A stretch of DNA of 64,000 nucleotides from Limanda limanda (lineage: Eukaryota; Chordata; Actinopteri; Pleuronectiformes; Pleuronectidae): the NCBI RefSeq assembly GCF_963576545.1, contig NC_083637.1, positions 19,712,507-19,776,506 on the forward strand, in the 5' to 3' direction. The position numbers were made by a program, and so were the translations under genes. Positions 27,301 through 42,400 of the stretch are shown here, piece after piece. Position 1 is the first letter of the stretch; every line of letters starts with the position of its first letter. The notes below the pieces were generated by a model. That model saw only the letters and a list, made by a program, of their open reading frames with translations, was not told where the DNA came from and made no database searches.

Positions 27301-28945
27301 CAGAGGAATTGAGGGGCTTTGGTGTACGGAGATGATGTGATCCCACATCATGACTGAGAAACAGCCGATGACAAAACATTTTCTGCCACTATAGTATAGA
27401 CATGTAACTGGTGCTTCAATGGTTTAGTCCTACTGATGACGGACAAAGAGGTGGTGAGCTGCTAAAAACTCCCCGTATCCTGACCATCCATTTCTGTTGT
27501 ACTACTATGTAAATAAAAAATATCAAATAAAAACAAGTATAGCGTACAATCATTTGAACTTCACTCAGCATGGGAACATCATGGTCGTCATCACGACACT
27601 GTTTTTTAGGGGAAAATAATGTAGCTAAAACATTTGAGAGGGGTAATAAAAATGAGAGTTCTGCGTGGACGCGAGCTGGAGCTGTTGGACCCTTGTCTGA
27701 CATTGTGGTACGTTCAATACCACATGTCACACAGTGCAACATAAACATAGCATGCTGCTTCGGACATTAATAAATTAAAACAATGAATCACTAAGCTACT
27801 TTTTGAAAACAACCATTTCACTCTTTGATTCATGGCTTCGTCCTCCATCTTCCTGTTGATGCAACTAAAACTAAACTCAAGCTGTATCCCAGTTCTTTCC
27901 ACACCTCTTTTCATATTTCAGTCCTCTGTTTAAAGGGGTAACATAACTGCAAACGACTTATATGGTTCAGCAGCTGATTACAAAGAACAGGACAACAGAC
28001 ATGTCAAGATATTTTACTTCCTGTGCTTTTCAGCAGCTTGATGTAGTTTTCATGTTGAAGTACTGGCCTGTAGTGTCATAGGTAACGTGGTAAAAGGTCC
28101 AGTTGGTCATTTGTCTCTAAAACACTGTATTGACCTCGCAGGACTGTAATAGGCACGACCAATTAATTCATTTGGACTGAAGGAAATGATTGGCTGGCGT
28201 ACCTGTCTGTCAGTAATCAACCTGCCATTGCTCTCACATTGCAAGTCTGGGGTGACATACACCCCTGAAGCTGAGATGATGGCCAGAAGTTAGCAAGGGA
28301 GTAGCGGAAAAGTTAGCTTCTGCAGTTGTCAGGCAGTGAGCGTAGCCTTGATGAGAGGACTGATGGGAGGGGTAAGGGGAGGGACAATGGAAAGGTGGAA
28401 AAAAAAGATGGGACACAGCTGAACTACCCAACTTTTCAGTTTTTCAAACTACAGGTCACAGATTATCTCTTTGCACATTTGAGATGTAAGAAACAATGCT
28501 GAAACGCATAGAAAGAAAAAAAATTAAGACAATTAAATAAAGGCGCTTATGTAACACAGAATGATTTTTTTTACCAGTGATGCCAAAGTACTGTAGTTTA
28601 CTCAAGATTTAGAGATTAACAACATCGCTGTTGGCATCATGACGCCTCAAGTTAATGGAAGCCCATGCAGCCTGGTATCAATAGAGGCAACAGGTGGACT
28701 TGGGTCATATTTATATTACCATTTGAAACGGATTAAATTACTTTTCCATCATGTTTCTTCGAAGATAAGACCCACTGTGCTTTCCTCAGAGGCGCCAACT
28801 CCACATATCTTGCACTTAAGCACCACAAATCAAAACAATAAAAGTTACAGAAATTATTCTCATCATCAACTGACCCAGGTCTGGTTTGTGGTAAACTCTG
28901 GGCCTTGTGGTTCTCATGTGGAGGCCGAAGCCTGGTTGGTTTGAT

Positions 28946-31900
28946 TTAGCTGCCAAAGCCAAAGATGCCCTTGATGTAGCCGGTCAGACCGCCCTTGCCC
29001 TTCTGCTCCACCTTGTCATCCAGCGGTGGGAAGGCCACATGGTTGAGAGCAAGGTCAAAGAACAGGGGCTTGCAGGGGATTGGCTGGAAGTCGGGGGGGA
29101 ACTGGACCAGATTGGGATGTTTTCCGACGAGGGCGGTGTCAATGCGGAAGGTCTCCAGGCGCTCGCAGAGGGGCTGCATGGAGGAAGAGGGATGAGAAAG
29201 TCAACATCAATGAACCCATTAACACGTTAAAATTTTAACTTATTCTAGTCTTTTGAAATAAAGGATGTTTATAATATTAGTGTCACTTTTCTTACCCTGT
29301 TGTCTTTCACCTGCAGCTGAGAAGGAACTTCAGCAGTCTCATCTGTGTCTAAAACACAAACAATTCCTCAGGATTAGACACAGAAGGAAGCTGAATAGAA
29401 TAGAATGAGGCTTTGTGGGTTCTTGTATGGTAAATATGAATGAGCTGGCGAGAAAATCAGGCAGTTCAAAGTGTCTTCACCTAAAATGGCAGCAGCTTGA
29501 AGCGAGTATTTCTCAGCATTGACCTCAGCAATCAGCTCCTGAACATCAGGGAGGTCCTACAGAAATTCATAATGGATATTAATGACACGGCTGATTTCCA
29601 ACTGTGAGGTTGAAACTGCTGCTGTGTGCTTGACAAACTTTGAGGCTGTTGTTGAGGTTCTTGGCTTTAGACTGGACCTCCTTGGCGTATTTCAGCACCC
29701 GCTCATACAGCACCAGCGCCTCACTCCACTTCTTCACCAGCACATAAGACTGGGCTATGAAGAAACACCTGCAAGAGGAAAAGAGAAGACAAACACTACA
29801 TTAGCAATATAATTGTAAGTATTTATGTACAGGAAAGCTGTGTATCAGACAAATAAAAGGTTAAAAAAAACAACACTTAAAAGCAAAGGTCAAAGACAAA
29901 GACCAATGCTGTCGAAGGTGCTTCAGAAAACCGTGTGTCTACTTGTGAAGAAATTACACATGACTACATGGCACCATCTGATAGAGATATACATTATTGG
30001 TGCAATGACAAACACTCTTTTGATCAGATCCAGCCGTAACATGTAAAAATCCAAGTATCTGACCTATAAGCTTTGTAGACTAATGTCTTAAGGGACACCT
30101 CCTTCTGGAAGGTGTGGTCGTCCTCCAGACCCTGCAGGGTGGAGAGCTCAGCCAGACTCTGGAGAGAATAACAGATAGAAGAGGGAGGGAGAGACAGAGA
30201 TATGCAGACATGGGTTGAAAAATAAGGTGAGAAGAATGTGACAGAAACTGTCGGTCATAGTTCAATACAGAGTGTCGACAACACAGTTCAAACATCAAAC
30301 CAGCTCTTCACAACACAACAACCAGACGCAATTTTAAGAGATTATAATGAGTAAAATTCTTTAGATGAATGCAATTATTTTTGCAGGTATCCAGCCCCCC
30401 CCTCCAAAAAAATTCATAGTATATACAGCATCCAGATATTTACCTGCAGGATGATGTCATAGAGGCGGATCAGGTCCTGAGGACGGGGGCCCCTCTTGCT
30501 CTCATCAGTCTCAGGCTCCTTCAGTTTAGCCTGAAGAGTGTGGGCCATGCTCTCATTCCTCTTCACCAGAGTGCACAGCTTGATGTAGGTCAGGTAACTG
30601 AGAGACAAGACAACAGCACATTTATTTTTCACCCATCAAAGAGACAGTTAGAAGTATCAGAGGCTGGAGGCAGAGGCCTGGATGCTTGTTGTATTACCTC
30701 TGGCTGAATTAAAACACCTTTTCTTCTTATCAGAAAAGCTATTTAACAAACTGACAATTCGTATGTATTCTGATGATAATAAATACAGCATCTTTGAGTT
30801 TTGGACCGCTGATAGGATGAAGCAAGGAATGTAAAGAGACCATTACAATGACAATTTTCACCAAATTCTGAATTTTATGGACAAAATGGAACTACTGAAA
30901 ACAGCTGGCAGGTGAATTTATAATGGAGAAAACGTTTCAACTGCAATAATATACAATCTCCTTGTTTGACACAGTGATGACCTCAAAAGACAAAAGTATG
31001 CAAAGTCCAGAGCTGGCCAATTTAAGCCCAATTCGATCGACTAGATAATTTGAGGAGAAATCAAGTCTGGATCTTCAGTCGTTGCCTATATTCGGCTCAG
31101 ATGATCTGGTAGCGTGAAGGGTTAGAGAACCATTTTTAAATCTCTCCACGAGGTCACATGAGATGTGAGGTGGTGCGTAAACTTGTGGTGTAGGTGTGTT
31201 AAAACTATAGAGAAGAACATTTGTAGAGATTCTCCTTATGTTCATGATGCCACATGATTTCCATCTCCATGTAGTCTGAGCGCAGCTGAACAAGCACAAA
31301 AACAATTTCTGACAGAAGTCTGTTTTACCTGTGCAGGATCTGCAGGTGTGACACTTTACCACTGTCGCCATCAATGCCTCTCTCACGCTGCTTCTACAAT
31401 GAAAGTTAAAATAGCTTTAAAAAAAGAAAGCATTTTTCACATTCCTGTTGTTCCTGGCACAAATCGTAACTGTTGGTAAACTGTAAATCAAAGTTATAAT
31501 TTTGACATTAGGTCAGAATAAAACCCTAAATATGTTGTCTTACCGCCTCACTCTTGAGTTCCTCTCTCACAGCCTGGATGGTGTCTCTGCACTCGGACAG
31601 CAGGGTCTCATAGAGATGCTCTTTGGTCTCCTCATTAGCTGTCTGCACAACAGAAACAGTCATAAATTATATAGTGTACCTAAGTGAATATGTCTAACTG
31701 CAGCATTGAAACCTCAAATTTACAAAGTCCAATAAAGTTAAGTTGTGACACCAATACCCTTAAAGATGAACTAAGTAACACACACTGGCCATTAAGTCTG
31801 AAACAAAGACTTTCACAATAACCTTCCACCTGATTAATGTGACAATTGAAAGATAATTTATGCATTCATAAGTTGTAAAAGTTGAATAGAGAGAGCAAGA

Positions 31901-34900
31901 GTAAAAGCACGAATGTGACGGTGAAAAAGTGGGGGGAGAGTCACAGGTATGTGGCCCGGCCGGCTGCCCCTACATTCCTGCACACAACTTATCAGTAATC
32001 ACACACTGAGGAGTTTCAGGGTTCAACGTCTCTGAAAGACACGATTGTTCTTCACCTCCCCTCCCCCCCCGTCAATACACCTGTGTTCCTATGATATCGC
32101 CTGGGGTCTGCAGGACGTGTCATGTTTGTGTTGAGGAGGCTGTGTGGGATTTGTGTAAAAGGGGGAAATGTCATCAGTGTGATTAATGGCAGAGAAAATG
32201 CTGATGGTATTTACTGTGCTTGTAAAAGTATGCCGACGTGTCTGATGTTACCGACTCATTTTACCTTTTAGGCAGAAAATACTGCACAGAGGAATCACAG
32301 AGGAAGAATGTTACGGGGAAAATTCCTCACGGTGATAATTGATAATAGATGTTTCAAGAGGCTGCTCTCATCCACCCAAACGGCTTAAGTTATGTAGAGG
32401 CACACTCGTGCCAACACCCTGGTAACACCCTTACGACCAGCTCAACCAGTCGAGCATCCTCTGTTGTTCAGATTGAGGATTGAACAGATAAACTGATTAG
32501 AGGAAGTTTGGTGTCGATGGAGCTTGAAGATGGATGTATGACCAAACCCGTTTCCTGCCCCCACAGGCTAACATCTGAGGTTTGGGTGCAACACAGAAGG
32601 AGTCCTTCAGTGTTGGTTTAAAATGATGCCTTTTGAGCAATCTGTGAAAACTAGCACCCAAGCCAGATACTGAATCATTTAGGTCTGAAGTCAAAAAATA
32701 TTAAAAAACTATAATAATTATTGCCAATCTCCAACTGGTTTCAAGTGCATTCAGTCACGGCCACTCGCAGCTTAATGACCTAAGAGTTCATTTTAAAGGG
32801 AAAGGTTTTTGGAGAAGGTAAAGCTGATCCGTCCTCAGAGACCTGCTGGGTGTAGTCCTGTATTCATGTGTGGGTTGAAATGCATAGAATGCAGTCGTGC
32901 GATGAGAGAGGCTGCATGCCAGAGACCTGAGTGACTGTGGGTGTGATGGGTGTGTCCGCAGGGTGTGTTGTGCCTTCAGGCTCAGACAAAGCAAGAGGAA
33001 AGATCTGCTGTGATACAGAGGCTACATTTGACACAGTAAAGAGGAGAGTGCCACCTGTTGAAAGTTTAAGGAACTGGACAAGGATATAATGTGTGAAAGG
33101 TGTTCTCAGGCTATGGGCCAGCTTCTTATCGCTGCTGTCCCTCCTGCAGAGTAGGAGACACATTGACGCCAGAAGGATATGCACACTGAGGCTATGTAGC
33201 ACATGTATGTATGAGGAACAAATTCCGAACTGCTTTATAATTACGTCAAAGCATATTTGGGTGTGGTGATACATTCTTTAACGTGCCACTTTAAATTGGA
33301 TATATATTGCTGAAGTTCTCGTTTAAACTTGACATCTATTGCACTTCTATCCGTCCTGGGAGAGGGATCCCTCACATGTTGCTCCCTCTGAGGTTCCTAC
33401 ATTCTTTTTACCCTGTTAAATGTTTTTTTTTGGTAGTTTTTCCTTACTCTTGTTGAGGCTTAATGGCAAAGGATGACATACCTTGTTAAAGCCCTATGAG
33501 ACCAATTGTGATTTGTGAATATGGGCTATAAAATTAAATTTAATTGATTGATTGATATTACCTCTCTGATTCAACAAAACATAGCTGTATTCAAAGGGAA
33601 GGTCTGTCATATTTTGGGGTTGTGACAGACCCTGCATCCACGCTGATGCAGAATGCATGAGTCATGAATGCTTACAATGCATCTCTAGAAGCTACTTGCC
33701 TGAGCAATGGCTGACTCGTTGTCTGCCAGACCCAACAGGAAGATGCGGGCCTTGTCGATCTTGACGGGCACCACCCGACCTCGCCACTCCACTTCACCCA
33801 TGGTGGCTGCTTGCTTGGTTCTTGCCTGAGTGATCAGGGACTACAAAAAAGAAAAGAGAAACAAACGTAAAAAACTGTGGCATGTTTGGATGAAAGAATA
33901 ATCCCTCCCGCACCCAACATGATATCACTAATATAAGATTAATAACTGATGTTCAAGCCTATGAAGTAATTTCCAACTTCTGTGTTCACCTCCAGTTTCT
34001 CAGCCATCATGCCTCCTCCTCCACCAGTCAGTCTCATCTGCATCAAGTCATTGATGGCGTTCTGATCACCTGAAATCAGAGACAGGGGGGTGGAATCTAG
34101 TCACACTGTTTGCGTGTGTTGGGAGATGTTTGCCACATGTTCCATTACTAGAAAACATCTCAGGTTGCCTCTATGAGTTCTCCATGGAGGATCAGATTGG
34201 AGTGTTACTCACCGATGTTGTAAGCACAGTAGCGGATGTTGGGCGAGATCTCGTCCACGCGCTGGCGGTACAGAACTGCCAGCTCCTCTGTGAAAGCACT
34301 GGCTAGTTTCTCATAGATTGTTCTGAGAAGAAATTAAAATGGTTTGTTTTTTATAAAGTTAATAAAATCCCACTGATGACAAACACATCTGCACTTATTC
34401 TGGCACTGCGCCTGCATTCATTCTGCCACTTCAATTAGAAACTGCAATGATGGTAAAACTCACTTGCACTTGTTGAAAGCCTCCATGGCAAGCTTCCATT
34501 CCTGCAATTCAAACTCCACCATGCCACCCAGGTAAGCAGTGTAGGCCTGAAATCAAACAAATTTGCCATAATTAGTGGCTGTTGTTAAAAAATATGAAAA
34601 ATGTTGCTCCTGTAAGCCCGGCTTTAATTAATTCTAAGTATCCATAACATTATTAATAATAATGAGCACTCAAATCGTCTTGCGTACCTGAGCCTCCAGT
34701 TTGGTCTTGGCATCGACGCGGGGGCTTTCACAGAGCTTCTCCAGCTTCTCACTGTGCTTGGCAGCCTTTCGTAGACGTGCCAGCAGGTGGAAGCGTTTAC
34801 GTGGTTCTGTATTGGCCTCCTGCTTCAGCTGCATGGCGTAGCTCCATGCCCGTTCTGCCTCCATCAAAACCAGCAATAGGTACCTGAAGGCCGGAGGTGG

Positions 34901-36763
34901 AGATGAATCAGTTGTTAGGTAGAATGCAATACTATTATTATAATATTATTACAATGATTTCAATATTTTCTGTGGACACATCAGTTCTAATTTCATTTAG
35001 TTTTATTTCCAGGGGTTTTTAATGTTAAGAAAATACTGGGGGAAAAGAAACACATTTTCAAGTCTTCAGCATACCAGTGGGTTTAGCACAATCCTTGATA
35101 AATGGACGTCTCCTTCTCCCATTAATCACACACAGCCTTTTAGATTTCAGTGTCACGAGCCACGCACTGCCACCAGGTTACAGCATGTGATGGACCAACT
35201 CAAATCATCAGTTGCTCACCTGCTGTCCGACAGCATTTCGACAGTTATTTTCTTCCCAATGAACTTGTGTCTATTTCCCATCTTGAAGCCAAGAGCCTTG
35301 CGCAGGCGACGCAGCCTGCGAGAGCAGTAGCCCCTGAAAATGGTTAAACAAAGAAGTTAATATAACAGTAGAATAAATCATAAATTATTATTTGATTATC
35401 ACAGCTTCTCATAATGTTCAGGGAAATCCTCGCTGCTGTTGTTGTACTGTAAACAAAATATACGATTTCCGAAGAGGACTGTATACATCATGTCTTGCCA
35501 CGTTTTGTTGGGAAAAAAAAGAGGATCAATCAAAAAAATCGCATATTAAATCGCAATCGCAATATTGGGGGAAAAAAAATCGCAATTAGATTATTTTCCC
35601 ATATCGTTCAGCCCTACGCTCTACTCAGGTGCCACAACTGGCCTGAGCGCTCTGGACATTTTCCTGTTGTCGAACCCAGAAAATATTCTCCTGCATCGTT
35701 CATATGTTCAAATGCAAACACGGGACAATGTGCTGACCCAATTTTCCAGACATTATCCCAAGTACATGTGACACACTTCTTCAGCGAGGTGATGTATCAA
35801 TGATCAGTTTATTATTGAAGTTGTTGCTAGTGTAGCTGTATTCAAGAATTGATAATAGTCTGGGGTAAGCATTATGATCTACATGAAGGTAGAGTTAGAC
35901 TGAATTAGTTTGTGTCAGTTTTTTTTGACAATTTCAAACAATTACAATCAATGTGCTATTTATAACCCAGCAGTGTGACTGAGCCATATGGCAGCAGTGG
36001 TTTCCACACATTCCTCTCCATTCATAAATCGAGAATCTGGTTTCAGACAGAAATACTGTGACATACACAGATCAAAGTAAATGAATGAAACCAATAGAGG
36101 CTGAAAGTCAGTTTACCGACTAAGAGATAAGAGCTATGAATGTCTTCAGCATGAAGCCCCACAGTAAAGAGTGGACAGCTGAGCCCAGCTGGAGCAGGTC
36201 CTGGATCATCTGCGACTCACTCACCTGTATCTCTGGTAGTCCCCGTGTCTGAGGCCATGCTGCTGCTGGGACTCCTTGATGATTTGCAGGACTGGGATTC
36301 AGTGTTAAGGGACAAAATCTAATCACCACAGTCAATGAGTGGATGTCATGTTAGCGCTGCATGTTCAGACCCCACAGCCCTGAGTACAGGCTACAACTGT
36401 TAAAAGCGAATAAAAACACACCAAACAATAACCAATATTCCCCCTTTACTTCACATCCTGGCGGCTGACCCTTCTTTACCTAACCTGGCTCGTAAATCTG
36501 CTTTTTTCTATCAGCCTCTCAGCGCCTGCTTCGCTGTGACACGTCGCCTAGAAAACGTTATCCTCTGACCGAGCTAGCTAAGAAGCTAACGCTAGCTTCG
36601 GAGTCCAACACAGATTACACACAGAATTGCAAATAAGAGAAAAGGTTGTTTCCCGTCTGCTGCTGCAAAGGATACTCTCCAGTCCGAGTCCTCCGTCTGA
36701 CGACTTGTTTTTGTTCTCATCCGTGAGGGAAACTTTCCCTTCGTTCTGCTTGTCTGCGGCCAT
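28946..36763 (-). CDS. srp68: srp68, signal recognition particle 68 kDa subunit, 16 exons, 592 aa
   Basis: Exons (minus): 36763-36676, 36291-36225, 35333-35220, 34883-34688, 34546-34464, 34322-34213, 34069-33990, 33840-33700, 31642-31544, 31393-31329, 30597-30444, 30158-30064, 29768-29639, 29556-29481, 29348-29296, 29173-28946. Total 1779 nt, all in phase; human SRP68 has 627 aa, the difference being mainly a shorter low-complexity N-terminus. The N-terminal RNA-binding domain includes LQIIKESQQQHGLRHGDYQR and an arginine-rich stretch SRRLRRLRKALGFKMGNRHK. TPR-like helices follow, and the C-terminus ends LTGYIKGIFGFGS. SRP68 binds 7SL RNA with SRP72 in the SRP that targets nascent secretory proteins to the ER. 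The exon 8 donor is GC (CAG|GCAAGT). The promoter has TCTCGCGAGA. Confidence 0.96.
33380..33560 (+). repeat. LINE 3'-tail-like repeat in srp68 intron 8
   Basis: The piece from ttcctacattctttttaccc through ggcaaaggatgacatacc to the ttgattgattgattgat end matches the 3' untranslated end of a common teleost LINE as I remember it. It lies inside the 2-kb intron that uses the GC donor. Confidence 0.55.
35500..35622. repeat. hAT-type repeat fragment (atcgcaatcgcaat...cgttcagcccta)
   Basis: The AATCGCAATCGCAATATT core and the cgttcagcccta end are characteristic of one end of a widespread teleost DNA transposon. The partner end was not found. It lies in srp68 intron 2. Confidence 0.4.
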
Positions 36764-36849
36764 GTCTGGATGCTAGCTGCTAAGCGGCGCTAACGCACAC
36801 ACATGCTCAGTCACAAGTGGAGCCTGGGAGTCTCGGGACTGCGTCCTGG

Positions 36850-36859
36850 TCTCGCGAGA
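36850..36859. promoter_or_regulatory. TCTCGCGAGA core promoter element of srp68
   Basis: A perfect 10-bp palindrome TCTCGCGAGA lies 87 bp upstream of the srp68 start codon. This motif is a known core element of ubiquitously expressed vertebrate promoters. Its use here is inferred from position. Confidence 0.7.
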
Positions 36860-37124
36860 TGTGTGTGGTACGTTTTCTCATCTTTAAAAAAAATATTTAT
36901 TTTTAAGCAGTGACAGAGATAAACGGAAGCATACACATGAAGATTCATCACTGACAGAAAATACACAGAAAAAAAACTATATAGAAGGCTGATCTCTCTC
37001 TTTCTCTCAGACAGAGCACACATACCTTCACCAAGGCCCAACAGTACCAAATGTCACTCACTGATTTCAGTTCTCTAAATATAACATCTCCCAATGTTAT
37101 TAAATTACAATAACAAGTACAAGT

Positions 37125-37520
37125 ACATCAAAGTAAAAATGTGGAATATGGCCAAAATGGCCACTAAATGCAAAATAGCAGGCTTCCTGTTGTGTTTTTC
37201 CAATTGCACCTAAAGACTTTTTTGTTTGTCTGGTCATGATACACCTGTATATTGATTTTTGTGAAGACCGGTCAATGTGAACACGTTCCAGGGGTCTCGG
37301 GGGGCACCGTTGAGCCATTTTGCGACGCCCATTGAAAATACCTTCAGAATACGTACATTTTCACAACTTTCTAACTTTCTGCAAATTTTGGTAAGAATTT
37401 AAGCATGGTAAAGCCCTCAAAAAGTCAATTCATTTGCCTGAATAATAATAATCCTTACAATTTCAATAGGGTCTCACCTGACCTTTGATCAGTGCTCGGG
37501 CCCTAAAAATTATGTATCTG
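37125..37520. repeat. abundant teleost dispersed repeat (ATGGCCAAAATGGCC ... GGGCCCTAA)
   Basis: From tggaatatggccaaaatggc through gcaggcttcctgttg, gccattttgcgacgcccatt and atttgcctgaataataataa to gctcgggccctaaaaa, the sequence follows a very common fish repeat as I recall it. It lies about 360 bp upstream of the srp68 start. The terminal part also occurs at 4200-4310. Confidence 0.6.
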
Positions 37521-37746
37521 CACTCTGATCCAGAGACGCAGCAAAAGTTCTTTCCTGACCCAAATCCTGTCTGGAAGTTTTGTGGGAATCCTTGTGGTTG
37601 TTTTATGTGTAATCTTGCAAGCAAACCAACCAGCCAACAAATGGACAGGGTTGAAAACATAATATTATCCACCTCTTTGCATTTGGGCTGAAGGATGAGA
37701 GAGTCCTTAAGCTACACCCAGTAAGAGACGGAAAGTACATTGGGTG

Positions 37747-39188
<1,442 letters not shown>

Positions 39189-39307
39189 ATTGGGTGTGTG
39201 CAGACTGAACTAAGTCGTGATGAGTCTCTTTGCCTTGCAGATGTTCTACAGTGTGGTCATCCATCAGTCAAATCCACAGTTTCAGCTTGGTCACACTGAT
39301 GTGGGTT

Positions 39308-39319
39308 TTTATTTTTATT
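39308..39319 (-). terminator. poly(A) signals of polg2
   Basis: Two adjacent AATAAA hexamers on the minus strand (TTTATT at 39308-39313 and 39314-39319) lie about 130 bp beyond the polg2 stop codon. Confidence 0.6.
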
Positions 39320-39448
39320 ACATTCTCCGTTCAGCAGTTGCAGATGTACAATAGTTTTGTGTCTAGAATTGAGACAGCACAATATTCAGTATTATAATAT
39401 ACAATATTCAATCTGCCATTTTTGGTTTCACCCAACAAGTCGTCCGTT

Positions 39449-42400
39449 TCAGATTTTGTCGGCAGCAGAAATGTATCTGGAGAGAAAGTTCTTGATCTCA
39501 GAGATGTGCATGGTTTCTTTGATGGTGGTGTCTCTGCTGCGGACCTGAAGGAGTCCACTCTCCAACGTGTTGTCACTGATCACCACGGTGAAGAGCACTC
39601 CCATCTCATCGTACCTACAGTGCAACGACACAGAGACCAGATACAGATGTTGACTCCGAAGCAGGCAAATCATCACTCATTTTCCCCGGCTCTGCTTCCA
39701 TTACAACCCTGAGTAGCTGTTTACTTGGCGTGCAGCTGCTCCATCGATGTTGGCACAGTTTCAAGGTACCCGGGCCACACGGAGATCTTAGACTCCATGA
39801 ACTCCTGCAGAAGGCCTTCACAAACCTACAAAACACGCAAAAGGGACATGCCATGAAAATCTCACTGTCAGTGTTCTCTCAATCAGCAGCAAGTCTCTGT
39901 CCATTAATGCAGAATCAGGCCAAAGTTCACCTTTTTCTACAAGTGCTGGACCTGTAGGAATATTTAAAAGTGAGCCACGCATGCAAAATACTGTTGATGG
40001 CTGCACGGACAAGCATGCCTCGTCACATCAGTCCGGAAAGATCTGATGGTGTATTCGGAGATTTAGAAGTGCCTTTGTCCGCTCTACAGTCAACCGTAAC
40101 CATGATGTCTGCTTTTGTGGTGATTCTATCACTTTTTATTCATGTCTATGGTTAAAAGGCCCTCAGCCCTTCCACTCTGACCTACCCCTTCACTGTGCAA
40201 CTGACCTTGAAGCAGTAGTGTTGTCCCATTTCTCTAAGTGATGTAGGGGAAGTGACCCACTAGCCCTTCAAACAACCCTTCAACCGTAGTGTGTCAGGAC
40301 TAGGGTTGCAAAGGGGCGGAAAGTTTCCGGTAAATTTCGGGAAACTTTCCAGAAACTTTCCATGGGAAGTTAAGCTCGGGAATATTGGGAATTTTTGAAA
40401 AAAAAAAAAGCATCATTCAAAACTCTATTTTAAAGATGTATGGATTTCAGCACACGCTGCACGTTGAGTTTCAACCCTCCACTGTGCATTCTTCCATCAC
40501 ATGCACAGATAACTCCCAGCATCCTGGATACTACAGCAGGGCTATTTAGGCCTGCTGTAGTGTGCAGGACTAGTCAGATAAGTTTTGATGATATTACTGG
40601 GGAAAATATATTAGCATGCTGATTGAGGATTGTTCATCTGTTCATCTAGCCTATTTCCATTGATTTATCCATCAATTGTTAAATATGTTTACAGACGATT
40701 CCAATTGTTTGGCTAACTATTTATATCTCTGGCATTGCATTAGTGTTTTTTTTTTACATACTTTTTTCTCATCTTATTCTACAGAACAATGCCACGTGCA
40801 CTATCTCATGTGTGGAGACATTTCACCCCATCCAATGTAGAAGGAAAGGCTGTGTACATTTGCAAATACTGTGCAAAGACCTATGTTAAGATTGACACAA
40901 CAATGCAGAAGCGTATAGTCAAGTGCCCAAAGTTTCCTCAGGGCTCAAATCAGCCTATGACAAAACAAAATGTTTATATTTATGTCTGTATATGACAAGG
41001 TAAATACAGTTAGTATAAATTACCCACAACATTTCCTGTTAATTCCCGTATATTCCCGTATATTCCCGTTAATTCCCATGGAAAGTTTCCAACTTTGAAT
41101 ATTCCCGGAATTTTGCAACCCTAGTCAGGACCCCCCCAAAATCGAAATGGTAGATGGAAAATCCTGAATGGTTCACGAAGCAAATCAAGATGTTGACCGC
41201 AGTGGATAAAATGCTCATAAACGTAAGCATGACATCTCTCAAAATAACCCTAAAAAATATCTAGAGGTAGGGCCCAGGGAGAGTAATTGGGAGAGGGGAT
41301 TAATGTTTTGCTGACCTGTCTCAGTTCCATAGTTCCTCCTCTGCCAATGTCTAAAGCCACTTTGACTGGAGCCAACACTGGATGCAACTTCAGAACCTGA
41401 AATCAATGGAGAACCAAAGCTCAGCGACAGAATGGCAGAATAAAAGAGGGATATATGATGAAATTATGAGTCCAAAAAAGTAATTACATATCTGCATATT
41501 TCTTTTCTTTTTTCAAAATGGGGCTCAGCTGTCAAGCAACATTACCTTTCTCTGCGGCAGCCTCTGCTTGCTGTCTCCTTTCTTCAGCAGCTGCAGCGAG
41601 TTGGACAGAAAGGCCATCAAACCTCGGTCCATGTTCCCGCTCACAGAGACGACGTGAGGGACCGACTTGCGCCCGTTTCGACACTGACATGGGTTTTTCA
41701 GAACAAATAACATAGAACGTGATTACATTAAAAAACACAACAACAATAGTGACAAAGCTGATTGAATAGTTTTTTCCTAATAGGTCAATATTAACCAAAC
41801 TGAACATTTTAGATGAATACATTTAATCAACCAGAGCTCACACTGTGACCTCAACAATTAACAATGAGTGTATTCTCACCATGAATCATAATTTTTGAAA
41901 TGGAAATACACAATAGGGCATTTCACTGCAGACAAAACAGGACTTACCAATAACAGCAACAATTTACCAGTAAACCAAACCATTCAATCAGTATGCACAT
42001 TTCCAGGGCCCTGGAAGTCGCAAAGCTAAATGGGATGCAGCCTTTGTTCATTTTATTAATCATACCTGTGCGTTTCTTTGCTTGATTTCCACATATACTG
42101 ATTATTATAATCAATCAGATAATATTAATAAGGTGCAAACTAGTCTGAATGTTATATTTATGGTGCAACCACTAAGTAACTGGTCAGCAGAAGCAGCTTG
42201 ACAGGTCCAGTGTAGCAGCCGTGAGAGATTGCTCCTATAAGCAAGGTTGTGTCCACATCAAGACGTTGAGTGAGAGAAGCGGACGGACCTGTAACTTTGT
42301 CCACACTCCTTTGTGTGTCTGCAGCAGCTCAGCGTCTCCTTGGTTCCACAGTGTCTCCAGGGGCTCTGGTCCCCACGGGAAGTTGTAGACGATCCTCACA

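Larger units (their letters stand above)
23445..28945. other. 5.5-kb intergenic region between evpl and srp68
   Basis: It holds the presumed evpl promoter (from 23445), GT/CA-rich pieces, the CCTAA-rich stretch at 24020-24135 and an old dispersed repeat at 24170-24380. It also holds the likely srp68 3' untranslated region (below 28946; a minus-strand AATAAA lies at 27081-27076). A 103-codon plus-strand open frame at 25812-26123 has no domain I recognise and no visible splice or family support. No GALR2, ZACN or EXOC7 exons (human neighbours of SRP68) were seen. Confidence 0.55.
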
